Source: Saccharothrix syringae (lineage in GTDB: Bacteria > Actinomycetota > Actinomycetes > Mycobacteriales > Pseudonocardiaceae). Taken from it: a stretch of DNA of 64,000 nt. The notes below the pieces were generated by a model that saw only the letters and a list, made by a program, of their open reading frames with translations, made no database searches and was not told the DNA's origin. The DNA lies in NCBI RefSeq assembly GCF_009498035.1, contig NZ_CP034550.1:5828001-5892000 (forward strand), written 5' to 3'. Positions 9,401 to 18,273 of this stretch are shown one piece after another. The translations under genes were made by a program, and so were the position numbers. Position 1 is the first letter of the stretch; the number at the start of each line of letters is the position of its first letter.

Positions 9401-10791
9401 CGGACCGGCCCGACGTCGGCACCGCGACCGCGGGCCGGGTGATCCGGTCGTGGCCGACCACCGGCGTCGGGCTCGGCTGGGGCGTGGCCGCCCGCGACGG
9501 CGCCTGGATCTCCGACGGGTCGGGGCGCGCCAACCGGTACTTCACCGGTCAGGGCGTCCCGGGCGTGACGTGGTCCGCGCCGTGGGCCGACTGGCCCGCC
9601 GACGCGGCGCACGTGCCGGGGCGCGACCTGGTGTGCCAGGTCGCCGTCGGCGGTGACAACGGCATCCACTGCTGGAACCCGGCCACGGGCGAGGACGTCG
9701 AGCGCATCGCCGGCCCGCTGCCGTGGACGGCGACCTCGCAGCGCGGGCTGGCCTACCGCCCCGACGACGACACGTTCTACGTCGGCGGCTGGAACGAGGG
9801 CGTGATCTACCACGTCAAGGGCCTGTCCCACCCCGACCGCGGCGCGGTGGTCGGCCGCTGCTCCCCCGCCGACCGGGGGATCTCGGGCCTGGCCTGGAAC
9901 AGCGCGTTCACGATGCTCTGGGTGGCCACCAACACCCAGACCGACACCATCTACGGCATCGACCCCGACACCTGCCAGACCCTGCGGACCATCGCGCCGC
10001 CCGACCAGGTCCCGTTCACCGGGGCCGGGCTGGACACCGACCCGTTCGGCAACCTGTGGGCGGTGTCCCAGGGCAGCCCGTCGACCGCGTACCTGGTCGA
10101 GAGCGACGCGCCGGACTTCACCGACGTGCCGTGGCTGCGGGCCGAGCCGGGCTCGGGGCGGATCGGCGTCGGCGGGGCGCAGGACGTGGAGGTGCGGGTC
10201 GACACCACCGGCCTGGCACCGGGCCAGTACGGCGCGACCCTGGTGTTCACCAGCAACAGCGGCCGGGAACCGGTGCGGGCGGTCCGGGTGCGGCTGGTCG
10301 TCCCCGGCTACCAGGCGGGGGTCAACGCGGGCGGCACGGCCCGCGTCGACGCCCTCGGCGACACCTGGCAGGCCGACCGGGCCTACACCGCCGGCGGCTT
10401 CGGGTACCTGGACAACCGGCGTTCCCGGGTGGTCCGCACGGCCATGCCCATCTCGGGCACCGACGAGCAACAGCTCTACCGCGACCAACGCGAGAACGCC
10501 TACGAGTACCGCTTCGACAACGTCCCCAACGGCTGGTACGCGGTGGACTTGGAGTTCGCCGAACTGCGCCGGACCCGACCCGACACCAGGGTCTTCGACG
10601 TACTGGCCGAGGACCGGGTGGTACTGCCCGCGGTGGACGTCGCCCTGGCCGCCGGCAGCTTCACCGCCCTGCACCGGACGGTATACGCGGAAGTGACCGA
10701 CGGACAGCTCAACCTGCGACTGGCCAGACGGGTCGGCGACCCGATCGTCAACGCGATCCGGGTGACACACCGCCCCGACCACGTCGGCTGA
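6448..10791 (+). CDS. Secreted multidomain S8 subtilase with C-terminal malectin-like domain
   Basis: A 1447-residue extracellular protease. A Sec signal peptide occupies about residues 1-30 (LLSKTARAVAACAVLGLVAA, then alanine-rich). The triad is Asp187 (GTIDTGAQFDHP), His235 (GHGTHVLG) and Ser408 (SGTSMAAPHV). Carboxypeptidase-regulatory-like beta domains (YALPNLPVGEHTVTAGAFG; YRVADVPTGQYDLTA) follow at about 485-640 and 830-920. A propeller-like region spans about 1010-1220. The end (NAGGTARVDALGDTWQADRA to VNAIRVTHRP) looks like a malectin carbohydrate-binding domain. The 224-bp upstream gap is less GC-rich and probably holds the promoter. Adhesive and sugar-binding modules suggest action on cell-surface or polysaccharide-bound substrates; this is inference. 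Confidence 0.93.
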   Translation: MLLSKTARAVAACAVLGLVAAVPAPGAAAAPAGTAAVDPAVLARTELSGTSTFFVRLKSGADLHAGLDATDRTERVRRVYEAKRAHAEHSQAALREVLTARKAPFTPYWITNAIRVTGDKRLLLDLAAHPDVAEVLPDREYHLATPVHREDGPRTQAVEWNVERVRAPEVWQTYNTRGEGIVVGTIDTGAQFDHPAIARQYRGARVGAPDHDYNWFDPSHVCGNPSGAPCDNVGHGTHVLGTVLGDDGGDNKTGVAPGARWIAAKGCETDSCSTSALLASGQWMVAPTDAAGHNPRPDLAPDVVNNSWGGSPNDPFYRDIVSTWVAAGIFPVFSAGNNGSAGCGTVGSPGDYPASYAVGASTADNGIAWYSSRGPSAVDGGAKPDIVAPGDDVRSSVPGGYASYSGTSMAAPHVTGAIALVWSASPHTRRQVAQTRELLDGSAVATADGTCGGTGSDNNVWGRGRLDAFAAVTRAPRGPVGHAAGTVRSGGLPLADVEVRVDDGAVRTTRTAADGTYALPNLPVGEHTVTAGAFGYLTVSARVTITEDTTATADFDLAAAPRHTVSGQVRDAGGAPVADSEVTAVDAPLPPVRTDAEGRYRVADVPTGQYDLTAAGGRCLLPQRLRVEVDGDERVDFTLPVKGDAHGHVCATGASSWTDTGTTLQLQGDDASTPVDLPFPVNLYDQSYRRVNVSTNGFLSFTTTSPVYLNTPLPATGEPNAAVYALWDDLVVDGGASVRTATTGEPGRREFVVEWRDVRFVGAPETVRVSFQVVLREHGPISLRYRGIGDQPVEAGASATVGVEDETGTDALEYAHGQPVLRDDVEITFSVPGTGLVRGRVLDAGDRGPVADAEVTAVREGRPDLVVRTDRDGYYQLRARVGDVRLSAAREHYETAGADVRLSEPDRVVERDFELRTAALQAEPATLDLVVPQGESRRRTVRLGNTGSAEATWEVREAGGEATRQAASVRQVADPSARTSAGVVTDRPDVGTATAGRVIRSWPTTGVGLGWGVAARDGAWISDGSGRANRYFTGQGVPGVTWSAPWADWPADAAHVPGRDLVCQVAVGGDNGIHCWNPATGEDVERIAGPLPWTATSQRGLAYRPDDDTFYVGGWNEGVIYHVKGLSHPDRGAVVGRCSPADRGISGLAWNSAFTMLWVATNTQTDTIYGIDPDTCQTLRTIAPPDQVPFTGAGLDTDPFGNLWAVSQGSPSTAYLVESDAPDFTDVPWLRAEPGSGRIGVGGAQDVEVRVDTTGLAPGQYGATLVFTSNSGREPVRAVRVRLVVPGYQAGVNAGGTARVDALGDTWQADRAYTAGGFGYLDNRRSRVVRTAMPISGTDEQQLYRDQRENAYEYRFDNVPNGWYAVDLEFAELRRTRPDTRVFDVLAEDRVVLPAVDVALAAGSFTALHRTVYAEVTDGQLNLRLARRVGDPIVNAIRVTHRPDHVG

Positions 10792-10797
10792 GGGCGC

Positions 10798-10831
10798 GTC
10801 GGGCGGCCGGGGTGCGCCCCGGCCGCCCGAC
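10798..10831. terminator. Bidirectional 15-bp hairpin
   Basis: GTCGGGCGGCCGGGG pairs perfectly with CCCCGGCCGCCCGAC around a TGCG loop, just after the subtilase stop and before the stop of the convergent DUF4082 gene. It is the clear shared terminator for both. Confidence 0.85.
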
Positions 10832-10846
10832 CCCGTCACGACCGGT

Positions 10847-11692
10847 TCACCGCGTGAGGCTGAAGGTGGGCATGATCCAGTAGTTGGTGTTCCGGTAGGT
10901 CTCCGTCGGGTAGCCACCACCCACGCCGTAGCGGTAGTAGGAGTACCCGGCCCGGAACGGCGACTGCGCCAGCAGCCCGGTGAAGTAGTCGGGGGACGCG
11001 GCGTAGCCACCGGCCGGGCTGTAGTAGGTGATCACGAATGATTGCCACCGCAGGAGCGCCAGGGGCGCGGTGAGGCGCACCCGCTGGACGCCCGTGCCCG
11101 GCGGCACCGCGACCTGCGTGAACAGGTTCCCGGTCGGGGTGTAGACGCGCAGGACCAGGTCACCGGTGTAGGCACCGCGCCGGATCGCCGCACCGGTGAG
11201 GTAGCCGTCCCGGTCGACCCCCATGCCCAGCCCCAGTTCCACCGGCTGGTCGTCGGTGTGGGCGGCCAGGGGCTTGTCGACCATGTCGAACACGCACTCG
11301 CAGCTGACCGGGGGCGGGGGCAGCGTCGGCCCGCCCACCTGCACGACCACCGAGGCGGCGGGCCCCGCCGTGCCGTCCACGACCGCGCGGGCCAGCACCG
11401 GGTGGGACCCCGTGGTGGTGGGCGTGAAGTCGTGGAACCACCCGCTCGGCGTGCCCGAGGCGGTCACCCACCCGGTGCCGCCGTCGGTGGACACCTCCAC
11501 CCGCACGCCCGGTTCGGTCGACGAGGTGCCGGTGACCATCACCGTGGTGCCGGGCGAGATGAGGAGGTTGGGCGTCGGCGTCCGGATGACCGCCACGGGA
11601 TCGGCCGACAGCGGCTCCGCGACGGCAGGCGCGGCGGTGACCACCAGCGAGGTCGCGGTCAGGAGGACGAGCAGTGCTCGTGGTCGGAACAT
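10847..11692 (-). CDS. Secreted protein with Ig-like and DUF4082 domains
   Basis: A 281-residue exported protein. The signal peptide runs from about residue 1 to 25 (FRPRALLVLLTATSLVVTAA). An Ig-like segment follows (residues about 35-120), then a DUF4082 domain from about 140 (QPVELGLGMGVDRDGYLTGA; SFVITYYSPAGGYAASPDYF), a beta-sandwich usually attached to extracellular glycan-active or adhesive proteins. Here it stands alone without a catalytic domain. The C-terminus is Tyr/Gly-rich. GAGGGGAACC before the ATG is a good ribosome-binding site. It is convergent with the subtilase. The role is probably surface binding; no enzymatic residues are seen. Confidence 0.85.
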   Translation of the reverse strand: MFRPRALLVLLTATSLVVTAAPAVAEPLSADPVAVIRTPTPNLLISPGTTVMVTGTSSTEPGVRVEVSTDGGTGWVTASGTPSGWFHDFTPTTTGSHPVLARAVVDGTAGPAASVVVQVGGPTLPPPPVSCECVFDMVDKPLAAHTDDQPVELGLGMGVDRDGYLTGAAIRRGAYTGDLVLRVYTPTGNLFTQVAVPPGTGVQRVRLTAPLALLRWQSFVITYYSPAGGYAASPDYFTGLLAQSPFRAGYSYYRYGVGGGYPTETYRNTNYWIMPTFSLTR

Positions 11693-11876
11693 GGTTCCCC
11701 TCTCGTGGCGCGCGCGTCGCGCCCCGGGGTGAGATCACGCCTCTCACCCGCCCCGCTACCGGAACCGTTGCCGGACAAGCCTTTTGGCGCAGCGGGTGCC
11801 CCGGAACCGGTCAACCGCTTGCGCCGTTGGTCCGGCCGCCGTTCCTCCGGCGGGACCGCCGGACCGCGGCTCCCCC

Positions 11877-14255
11877 TCACGTCCGGCTCCGCCACAGGGC
11901 CAGGTTGCTCCGGGTGACCAGGACGTCGGGGTGGTTCGACCCCAGCACCCGGAGCCGGTCGGCCAGCACCCCCTCCAGGTCCGCGACCGCCGCGGCGGCG
12001 TCGCCGGCCTCCCCGCGCCAGTGGGCGAGGTTGGCGCGGGTGAGCAGGGTGTCGGGGTGGTCGGCGCCCAGCACGCGGATGTCGTCGGCCAGCACGGCCG
12101 CCAGTTCGTCGACGGCTCCGGCGACGTCACCGGACTTGCCCCGCCACGTGGCGAGGTTGTGCCGGGCGGTGAGGGTGTAGGAGTGCTCCGGCCCCAGCGC
12201 CCGCAGGTGGTCGGCCAGCACGGTCTCCAGTTCGACGACGGCGTCGGCGGCGGTCTCGCGGGGGCGGTGCCACCGCGCGAGGGTCCCCCGGGTGGCGAGG
12301 GTCGCAGGGTGGTCGGGGCCGAGCACGCGCAGCCTGCCCGCCAGCACGGCTTCGAGGTCGGCCACCGCGCCCTCGACGTCCCCCGCCTCCCGGCGCCAGC
12401 GGGCCAGGCCGCTGCGGGTGGCCAGGGTGTCGAGGTGGTCGGCGCCCAGGACCCGGGTCTTGTCCCGCAGGACCGCTTCGAGCCCGGTCACCGCGCCCAC
12501 CGGGTCCCCCACCTCGCCGTACCAGGACGCCAGGTCGCCGTGCGTGCCCAGGGTGTCGGGGTGGTCGGGGCCGAGCAGTCGGGTCTGGTCGGCGAGCAGC
12601 GCCTCGAACTCGCGCAACGCCTGGTGCGGGTGCCCGGACTCGGCCTGGAGCGCGGCGAGGTTGTGCCGGGTGACCAGCGTGTCGGGGTGGTCCGCGCCCA
12701 GGACGCGCTCCTGGTCGACGCGGAGCGCTTCGAACTCCGCCATCGCCCCGACGGGGTCCCCGGCCTCACTGCGCCACAACGCGTGGTTGTGGCCCGCGTT
12801 GAGCACGGCGCGGTGGTCGGGCCCGAGGTGCGAGGTCGCGGCGTCGCGCAGGCGCCGGTACCAGTCGCGGGCCTGGACGGCCAGGCCGCCGTTGCCGAGG
12901 CTGCGCCCCGCGCGGAACAGGACGCGGTGGGCGTCGTCGCGCCACAGGTGCTCGCCCGCGGCGCGGTCGAGCGCCTCGGTGTTGGCCCGCAGCACCTGCG
13001 AGAGCAGGCCGTCGCGCTCGACGACCGGCCAGACCTCCACCAGTGCCTCGGCCACGACGCGCGCGACGGCCCCCAGCCGGTCCTCGGGCGTGTTGTCGCG
13101 GGTGGCGCGCTGGACCAGCGCGTGCACCCGCACCGCCCGGTGCGGCGCGCCGGGGTCGAGGGTCACCAGGCTCAGCCGGCGCAGGCAGCCGAGCGCGTCG
13201 CGGGCGTCCTCCGCGGTGACGTCGCGGCCGGTGACGAGCGACAGCCATCGCACCACGGCGGTGGACGCGAGCACGTCGGCCGGTATGCCGTTGGCGTCGA
13301 GCACGGACGCCGCCTCCAGCAGCGGTTCGGCCAGCCCGCGGGGTGCGAGGTCGTTCGCCTGCTCGACCGACAGCGCCCAGGTGGCGGTCACCGTCGCCCG
13401 GTGCCCGTCCGGCAGCGCCCCGCCGTCGGGCAGCAGCGCCGCCAGGCGCCGGCGGTCGGCCAGCCGGGAGCGGTAGGCCGAGCAGGGCAGACCGCGGTCG
13501 AGCAGGTACGCGGCGGCCTGGGCCAGCGCCAGCGGGAGGTAGCCGAGCTCCGCCGCCAGCCCGTCGGCGCCGTCGAGCAGGTGCGGCTGGTCGGCCAGGG
13601 CGACCCGCAGGTACGTCCCGGCCTCCCGCGGGGCGAACACCCCGACCTCGACGACCTGCCTGCGGTGCCCGCGCATCGCCGCGTCCTGGCGCCGGGTCGT
13701 CACCAGCACCCGGCCGGTCGGGGCCGCGGGCGGCCACAACCCGTCGAGGTCGCCGGGGCGGCGCACGTCGTCGAGGACCACCAGCCACCGCGCCCGCGTG
13801 CGGGCCAGCCACTCCAGCAACCGCCGCGCACCCAGCTCCGAGTCGGGGTCCTCGACGCCGGTCAGGTCCGCGGCCACCCGGGCGTAGTCCGACACGACGG
13901 CGTCGCGCGAGCCCGCCGTGACCCACACCAGCAGGTCGACCGCGCCCGCGTCCCAGAGGCGTTCCGCGTGGTCCACCGCCAGTTGCGTCTTGCCCACCCC
14001 GCCCAGGCCGGTCAGCACCCGCACGACGGGCTCGGGGCCTCCGGCACCGATCGGCTCCGGCGCGGCCGCGCGCCGCTGGAACGCGCCCGCCCTCGGCGGC
14101 ACCACGCCGGCGCGGTAGGGGAGGTCGACGGGGCGGCGGGCCGTGGTGTGGTGGTGCACACCTCCTTGGATGGTGTGCGCCTGCACCAGGGGTGCCGCCA
14201 CCGGGCCGAGGACCGTGTTGCCCCTCTCCGGCGTCCCCTCGCTCCCCGACCGCAT
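11877..14255 (-). CDS. NB-ARC/TPR STAND protein with N-terminal RHIM-like motif
   Basis: A 792-residue signal-transduction ATPase. Residues about 12-37 carry a short motif (GNTVLGPVAAPLVQAHTIQG, then GVHHH) found in related form in two other genes here. The NB-ARC module follows, with a P-loop at about 80-90 (GLGGVGKTQLA), a Walker B (RWLVVLDDV) and a sensor stretch (GRVLVTTRR). The C-terminal third has about eight 42-residue TPR repeats built on LGxDHPDTLxTRxNLAxWR. No separate enzymatic effector domain is visible, so signalling through a partner is likely. Such proteins are bacterial NLR-like immune or developmental sensors. ATG at 14255 is the first in-frame start before the motif. It is transcribed on the opposite strand to the ABC-F gene. 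Confidence 0.88.
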   Translation of the reverse strand: MRSGSEGTPERGNTVLGPVAAPLVQAHTIQGGVHHHTTARRPVDLPYRAGVVPPRAGAFQRRAAAPEPIGAGGPEPVVRVLTGLGGVGKTQLAVDHAERLWDAGAVDLLVWVTAGSRDAVVSDYARVAADLTGVEDPDSELGARRLLEWLARTRARWLVVLDDVRRPGDLDGLWPPAAPTGRVLVTTRRQDAAMRGHRRQVVEVGVFAPREAGTYLRVALADQPHLLDGADGLAAELGYLPLALAQAAAYLLDRGLPCSAYRSRLADRRRLAALLPDGGALPDGHRATVTATWALSVEQANDLAPRGLAEPLLEAASVLDANGIPADVLASTAVVRWLSLVTGRDVTAEDARDALGCLRRLSLVTLDPGAPHRAVRVHALVQRATRDNTPEDRLGAVARVVAEALVEVWPVVERDGLLSQVLRANTEALDRAAGEHLWRDDAHRVLFRAGRSLGNGGLAVQARDWYRRLRDAATSHLGPDHRAVLNAGHNHALWRSEAGDPVGAMAEFEALRVDQERVLGADHPDTLVTRHNLAALQAESGHPHQALREFEALLADQTRLLGPDHPDTLGTHGDLASWYGEVGDPVGAVTGLEAVLRDKTRVLGADHLDTLATRSGLARWRREAGDVEGAVADLEAVLAGRLRVLGPDHPATLATRGTLARWHRPRETAADAVVELETVLADHLRALGPEHSYTLTARHNLATWRGKSGDVAGAVDELAAVLADDIRVLGADHPDTLLTRANLAHWRGEAGDAAAAVADLEGVLADRLRVLGSNHPDVLVTRSNLALWRSRT

Positions 14256-14765
14256 GGAGCCGAGTATTCCAACCCCGCGATCTGCGGAGAGCGCTCAACC
14301 GACGTGGTACCTCCAGCACGCCCACCACCACGCTGAGGTGGGAGGTCCGTCCGGTGCACGCTCGTGAACCCCGGTCGTCGCCTTCGGCGGCCTCGAAGGC
14401 GACCCCGACGACGAGGACGCGCGGCGCCGACCTGGGCGACTGCATGGCCGACAAGACGGACGGCCTGGACCGGTAGCTCAACCGCTCGGTGTTCGTGCGG
14501 CCGGCCGACCGGACCGTGACCATGCAGGGCTGCTTCGCCGGTCTGCCGCACCGGGAGAAGTGCGACCACTGCCGCCCCCTCCACTGGAGGACCGACCGCT
14601 CCGAAGGCTTTCGCGCGCGCCGCCTTCGCCGCGCAGGACACGGCGGGTCGATCCCCAACCGCCGCGCCGCCTGCTGCCGGGACTGCGGCTCGCGGACCTG
14701 CTCGACCACCGCACCTACAACGTCGCCTCCGGCCGCGCAACCACCTCGACATCACCCGCCTCGGC
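14256..14765. other. 510-bp gap with possible decayed coding sequence
   Basis: No intact gene is supported. On the plus strand around 14470-14600 a stretch with G/C-rich third positions reads as protein-like (TVTMQGCFAGLPHREKCDHC) but is preceded by an in-frame TAG (14474) and drifts into Arg/Pro-rich nonsense. Around 14680-14740 another frame reads LRLADLLDHRTYNVASGR. These look like remnants of a broken gene of unknown identity. The promoter of the NB-ARC gene should lie near 14256-14330. Confidence 0.35.
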
Positions 14766-15392
14766 TCACTCCCCCGCCTCCCAGGCGAACCCGTCGGGGT
14801 CGGTGAACGACCCGGCGCCGCCGATCGCGATCCGGTGCGACCCCGTGCCCTCCGGGGAGACGCCGGCGTTCTTGGCCAGGGCGCGACGCCGGTACAGCGC
14901 CAGCTTGACCGCACCCGGCGCGCTCGCGAACTCCACGTACATGCGGCCGAAGCTCTTCCCCACGGCGAAGCCCCGCTCGACGTAGAACCGCTTGCTCGCG
15001 ACCACGTCGGCGACGCCCAGCAGGAGCACGACGTCGTCGACCCGCCCGGTGGCGGGGCCGGTGTCCTTCTTCTTCGAGCTCGCGATCGTCCAGATCGCCC
15101 CGTCCGGGGCCTGCACGGCGCCGCCGTAACCCCAGAGCGACCTGGCGGCGGGCTTGAGCGAGGTGGCCCCGGCGGCGAGGGCGGCGTCGACCAGGACGTC
15201 GACGTCGGCCGGCTGGGACGTGGTGAGCGACAGGGTGTAGCCGCGGAAGCCGGTGGTCGGTTCCTGCGACGCCCGCACCCGCAGGAGGGGGCCCAGGCCG
15301 AAGGCGTCGGCGTAGAAGCGCTCGGCGGCCGCGGGGTCGGTCGCCCCGAGGGTGACGGTGTCGATCGAGGTCGTGGCTTCGGTGGAGGTCAT
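14766..15392 (-). CDS. VOC (glyoxalase/bleomycin-resistance) family protein
   Basis: A 208-residue protein with two vicinal-oxygen-chelate repeats: the first at about 8-105 (IDTVTLGATDPAAAERFYAD to PDGAIWTIAS) and the second at about 115-208 (VDDVVLLLGVADVVASKRFY to FTDPDGFAWEAGE). It resembles actinobacterial glyoxalase-like proteins without an assigned substrate. ATG at 15392 starts the conserved repeat. It is divergent from the leader peptide and ABC-F gene, so the two share a 120-bp promoter region. A role in drug binding is possible from the neighbour but not shown. Confidence 0.82.
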   Translation of the reverse strand: MTSTEATTSIDTVTLGATDPAAAERFYADAFGLGPLLRVRASQEPTTGFRGYTLSLTTSQPADVDVLVDAALAAGATSLKPAARSLWGYGGAVQAPDGAIWTIASSKKKDTGPATGRVDDVVLLLGVADVVASKRFYVERGFAVGKSFGRMYVEFASAPGAVKLALYRRRALAKNAGVSPEGTGSHRIAIGGAGSFTDPDGFAWEAGE

Positions 15393-15513
15393 GGGGGAAA
15401 CGCTAGGCGCGGCACGGTGACCTGCGCTTCTCGATTCCTGACCGATCCCGGCGCGGGCCGGCCCGACCACAATTCGGGTGCGCCGCGCCGGAGCCCGCCC
15501 TACCCTGGCGCCC

Positions 15514-15540
15514 GTGATGCAGCAGCTGTTCTTCCTCTGA
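15514..15540 (+). CDS. Leader peptide upstream of the ABC-F gene (MMQQLFFL or MQQLFFL)
   Basis: A very short open frame: GTG at 15514 or ATG at 15517, then Gln-Gln-Leu-Phe-Phe-Leu and TGA at 15538-15540. A plausible -10 element, TACCCT (15501-15506), lies 7 nt before the GTG, so the transcript may be leaderless and begin with this start codon. The frame ends 86 nt before the ABC-F ATG. Antibiotic-stalled ribosomes on such leaders control many actinobacterial and Firmicute ABC-F and erm genes. The size and position fit; function is inferred. Confidence 0.55.
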   Translation: MMQQLFFL

Positions 15541-15541
15541 G

Positions 15542-15617
15542 GGACGACGCCTCCACCGGTACCCCGCACCGCGGTACCGGCCTTCGTCCTTCCCGCGCAT
15601 CACTTCCCACCGGAGGC
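15542..15617 (+). promoter_or_regulatory. Candidate ribosome-mediated attenuator / RBS-sequestering element
   Basis: Directly after the leader stop is GGACGA (15542-15547), able to pair with TCGTCC (15584-15589). It encloses a perfect 8-bp stem, CCGGTACC (15556-15563) with GGTACCGG (15573-15580). Alternatively GCCTCC (15549-15554), 9 nt after the leader stop, is fully complementary to GGAGGC (15612-15617), the ABC-F ribosome-binding site. A ribosome stalled near the leader stop would cover GCCTCC and free the site. No T-tract is present, so translational rather than transcriptional control is favoured. Confidence 0.5.
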
Positions 15618-15626
15618 ACTCCCCCC

Positions 15627-17207
<1,581 letters not shown>

Positions 17208-17209
17208 CG

Positions 17210-17245
17210 GTGCCGGGGTGGGGCGCGCCGGCCCCGCCCCGGCAC
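17210..17245. terminator. Hairpin after the ABC-F gene
   Basis: GTGCCGGGGTGGGGC pairs with GCCCCGCCCCGGCAC with a single U-G wobble around a 6-nt loop. It starts 3 nt after the ABC-F stop and separates it from the lanthipeptide locus. Confidence 0.78.
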
Positions 17246-17532
17246 GCCGGGGCGGTCATTTCGCCCGACTCCCGGGTAAAAGTAGTTTCGCCCAAAGCGA
17301 CCGACCGCTCACCGACAGTCCCATTTCCCGCCGTCACCCGCTCGGGAAAATTCATTGGAGTTCGATCGAAAATACCCACCCTGCGTACTTGTCGCCCTCG
17401 GATATCGCGAAATTTTCTCGATTTAGCGGCGGCCGAACGGGTGGATTCCACGCCCGGCGGACACGATGCGTAACGAAGGCCGGACCATTTCGAAAAGATC
17501 CCTGCAAGGGTTCCTCGACCTGGGAGGCAGCC

Positions 17533-18186
17533 GTGGATTGTGCCAGCGATGTCCACCATGACCTGTTCGTCGCCGTGGTCGAGGACCGGCCGCTGGTCCG
17601 GCAGGGCCTGATCCGCGTCCTGCAGAACGCGCCCGGCATCAGCGCGGCCCGCTGCTTACCGGATGTCCCCGAAGTTGACGACACCCCGATCTACGACGTG
17701 CTGGTGATCGGCATCCACTCGCTGGACAACCTGCGGCTGCTGCTGCGGATCCACCACCTGGCCGGCCGGTGCCGCCTGGTGCTGGTGTCGGACTCGCTGG
17801 CGCTGTCGGCCACCATGGTCCTGCTCGACGCGGGCGCGGACGGCTACCTCACCACCGACGCCAGCGAGCAGGCGCTGTGCGAGGCGGTGCACCGGGTGGC
17901 CGACGGCAGGCCCTACCTGGCACCCGCCATCGCCGCGCTGATCGCCGACTGCCGCGCGGAACCCGGCACCCCCACGCTCACCCCCCGGGAAGCCGACGTG
18001 CTGCGGTACGTGGCGGCCGGTTTCACGCACGCCCAGACCGCCAACCGGATGGGCGTCAGCGTGGCCACCGTGGAGACCTACCTCCAGCGCATCCGGAAGA
18101 AGTTCACCATCGACACGCCCACGCACCTGGCGCGGCTGGCCCGCCGCGCCTACGTGCACCACCTGCTGGAGCAGAACGGGACGTGA
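17533..18186 (+). CDS. Atypical LuxR/NarL-type response regulator of the lanthipeptide locus
   Basis: A 217-residue protein with an N-terminal receiver-like domain (LFVAVVEDRPLVRQGL) and a C-terminal LuxR helix-turn-helix (LTPREADVLRYVAAGFTHAQ; GVSVATVETYLQRIRKKF). At the position of the phospho-acceptor, the strand reads YDVLVIGIHS instead of the usual D-x-M/L-P, so phosphorylation is unlikely. GTG at 17533 is chosen because GGGAGG lies 6 nt upstream. The 287-bp gap before it is AT-richer than the surroundings and probably holds the promoter. An orphan, atypical regulator beside LanKC parallels RamR of the SapB (ramCSAB) system. It probably activates the downstream operon. Confidence 0.85.
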   Translation: MDCASDVHHDLFVAVVEDRPLVRQGLIRVLQNAPGISAARCLPDVPEVDDTPIYDVLVIGIHSLDNLRLLLRIHHLAGRCRLVLVSDSLALSATMVLLDAGADGYLTTDASEQALCEAVHRVADGRPYLAPAIAALIADCRAEPGTPTLTPREADVLRYVAAGFTHAQTANRMGVSVATVETYLQRIRKKFTIDTPTHLARLARRAYVHHLLEQNGT

Positions 18187-18273
18187 AGTCCCCAGAATTC
18201 CCGACTACGAATCCCTTCCCGGCCGGGGCACAGTCGTCCCCGGACCACCACCGAGGGAAGGGCGTGAGAGCCG

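Noticed and set aside
6247..11010. Long open frames antisense to the second subtilase (up to 1587 codons)
   Set aside because: Compositionally biased Arg/Gly/Val-rich shadow of a gene with clear catalytic motifs, signal peptide and terminator on the other strand.
15542..15589. Intrinsic transcription terminator after the leader peptide
   Set aside because: The stem is followed by mixed sequence without a T-tract; RBS pairing explains the element better, although a transcriptional role is not excluded.
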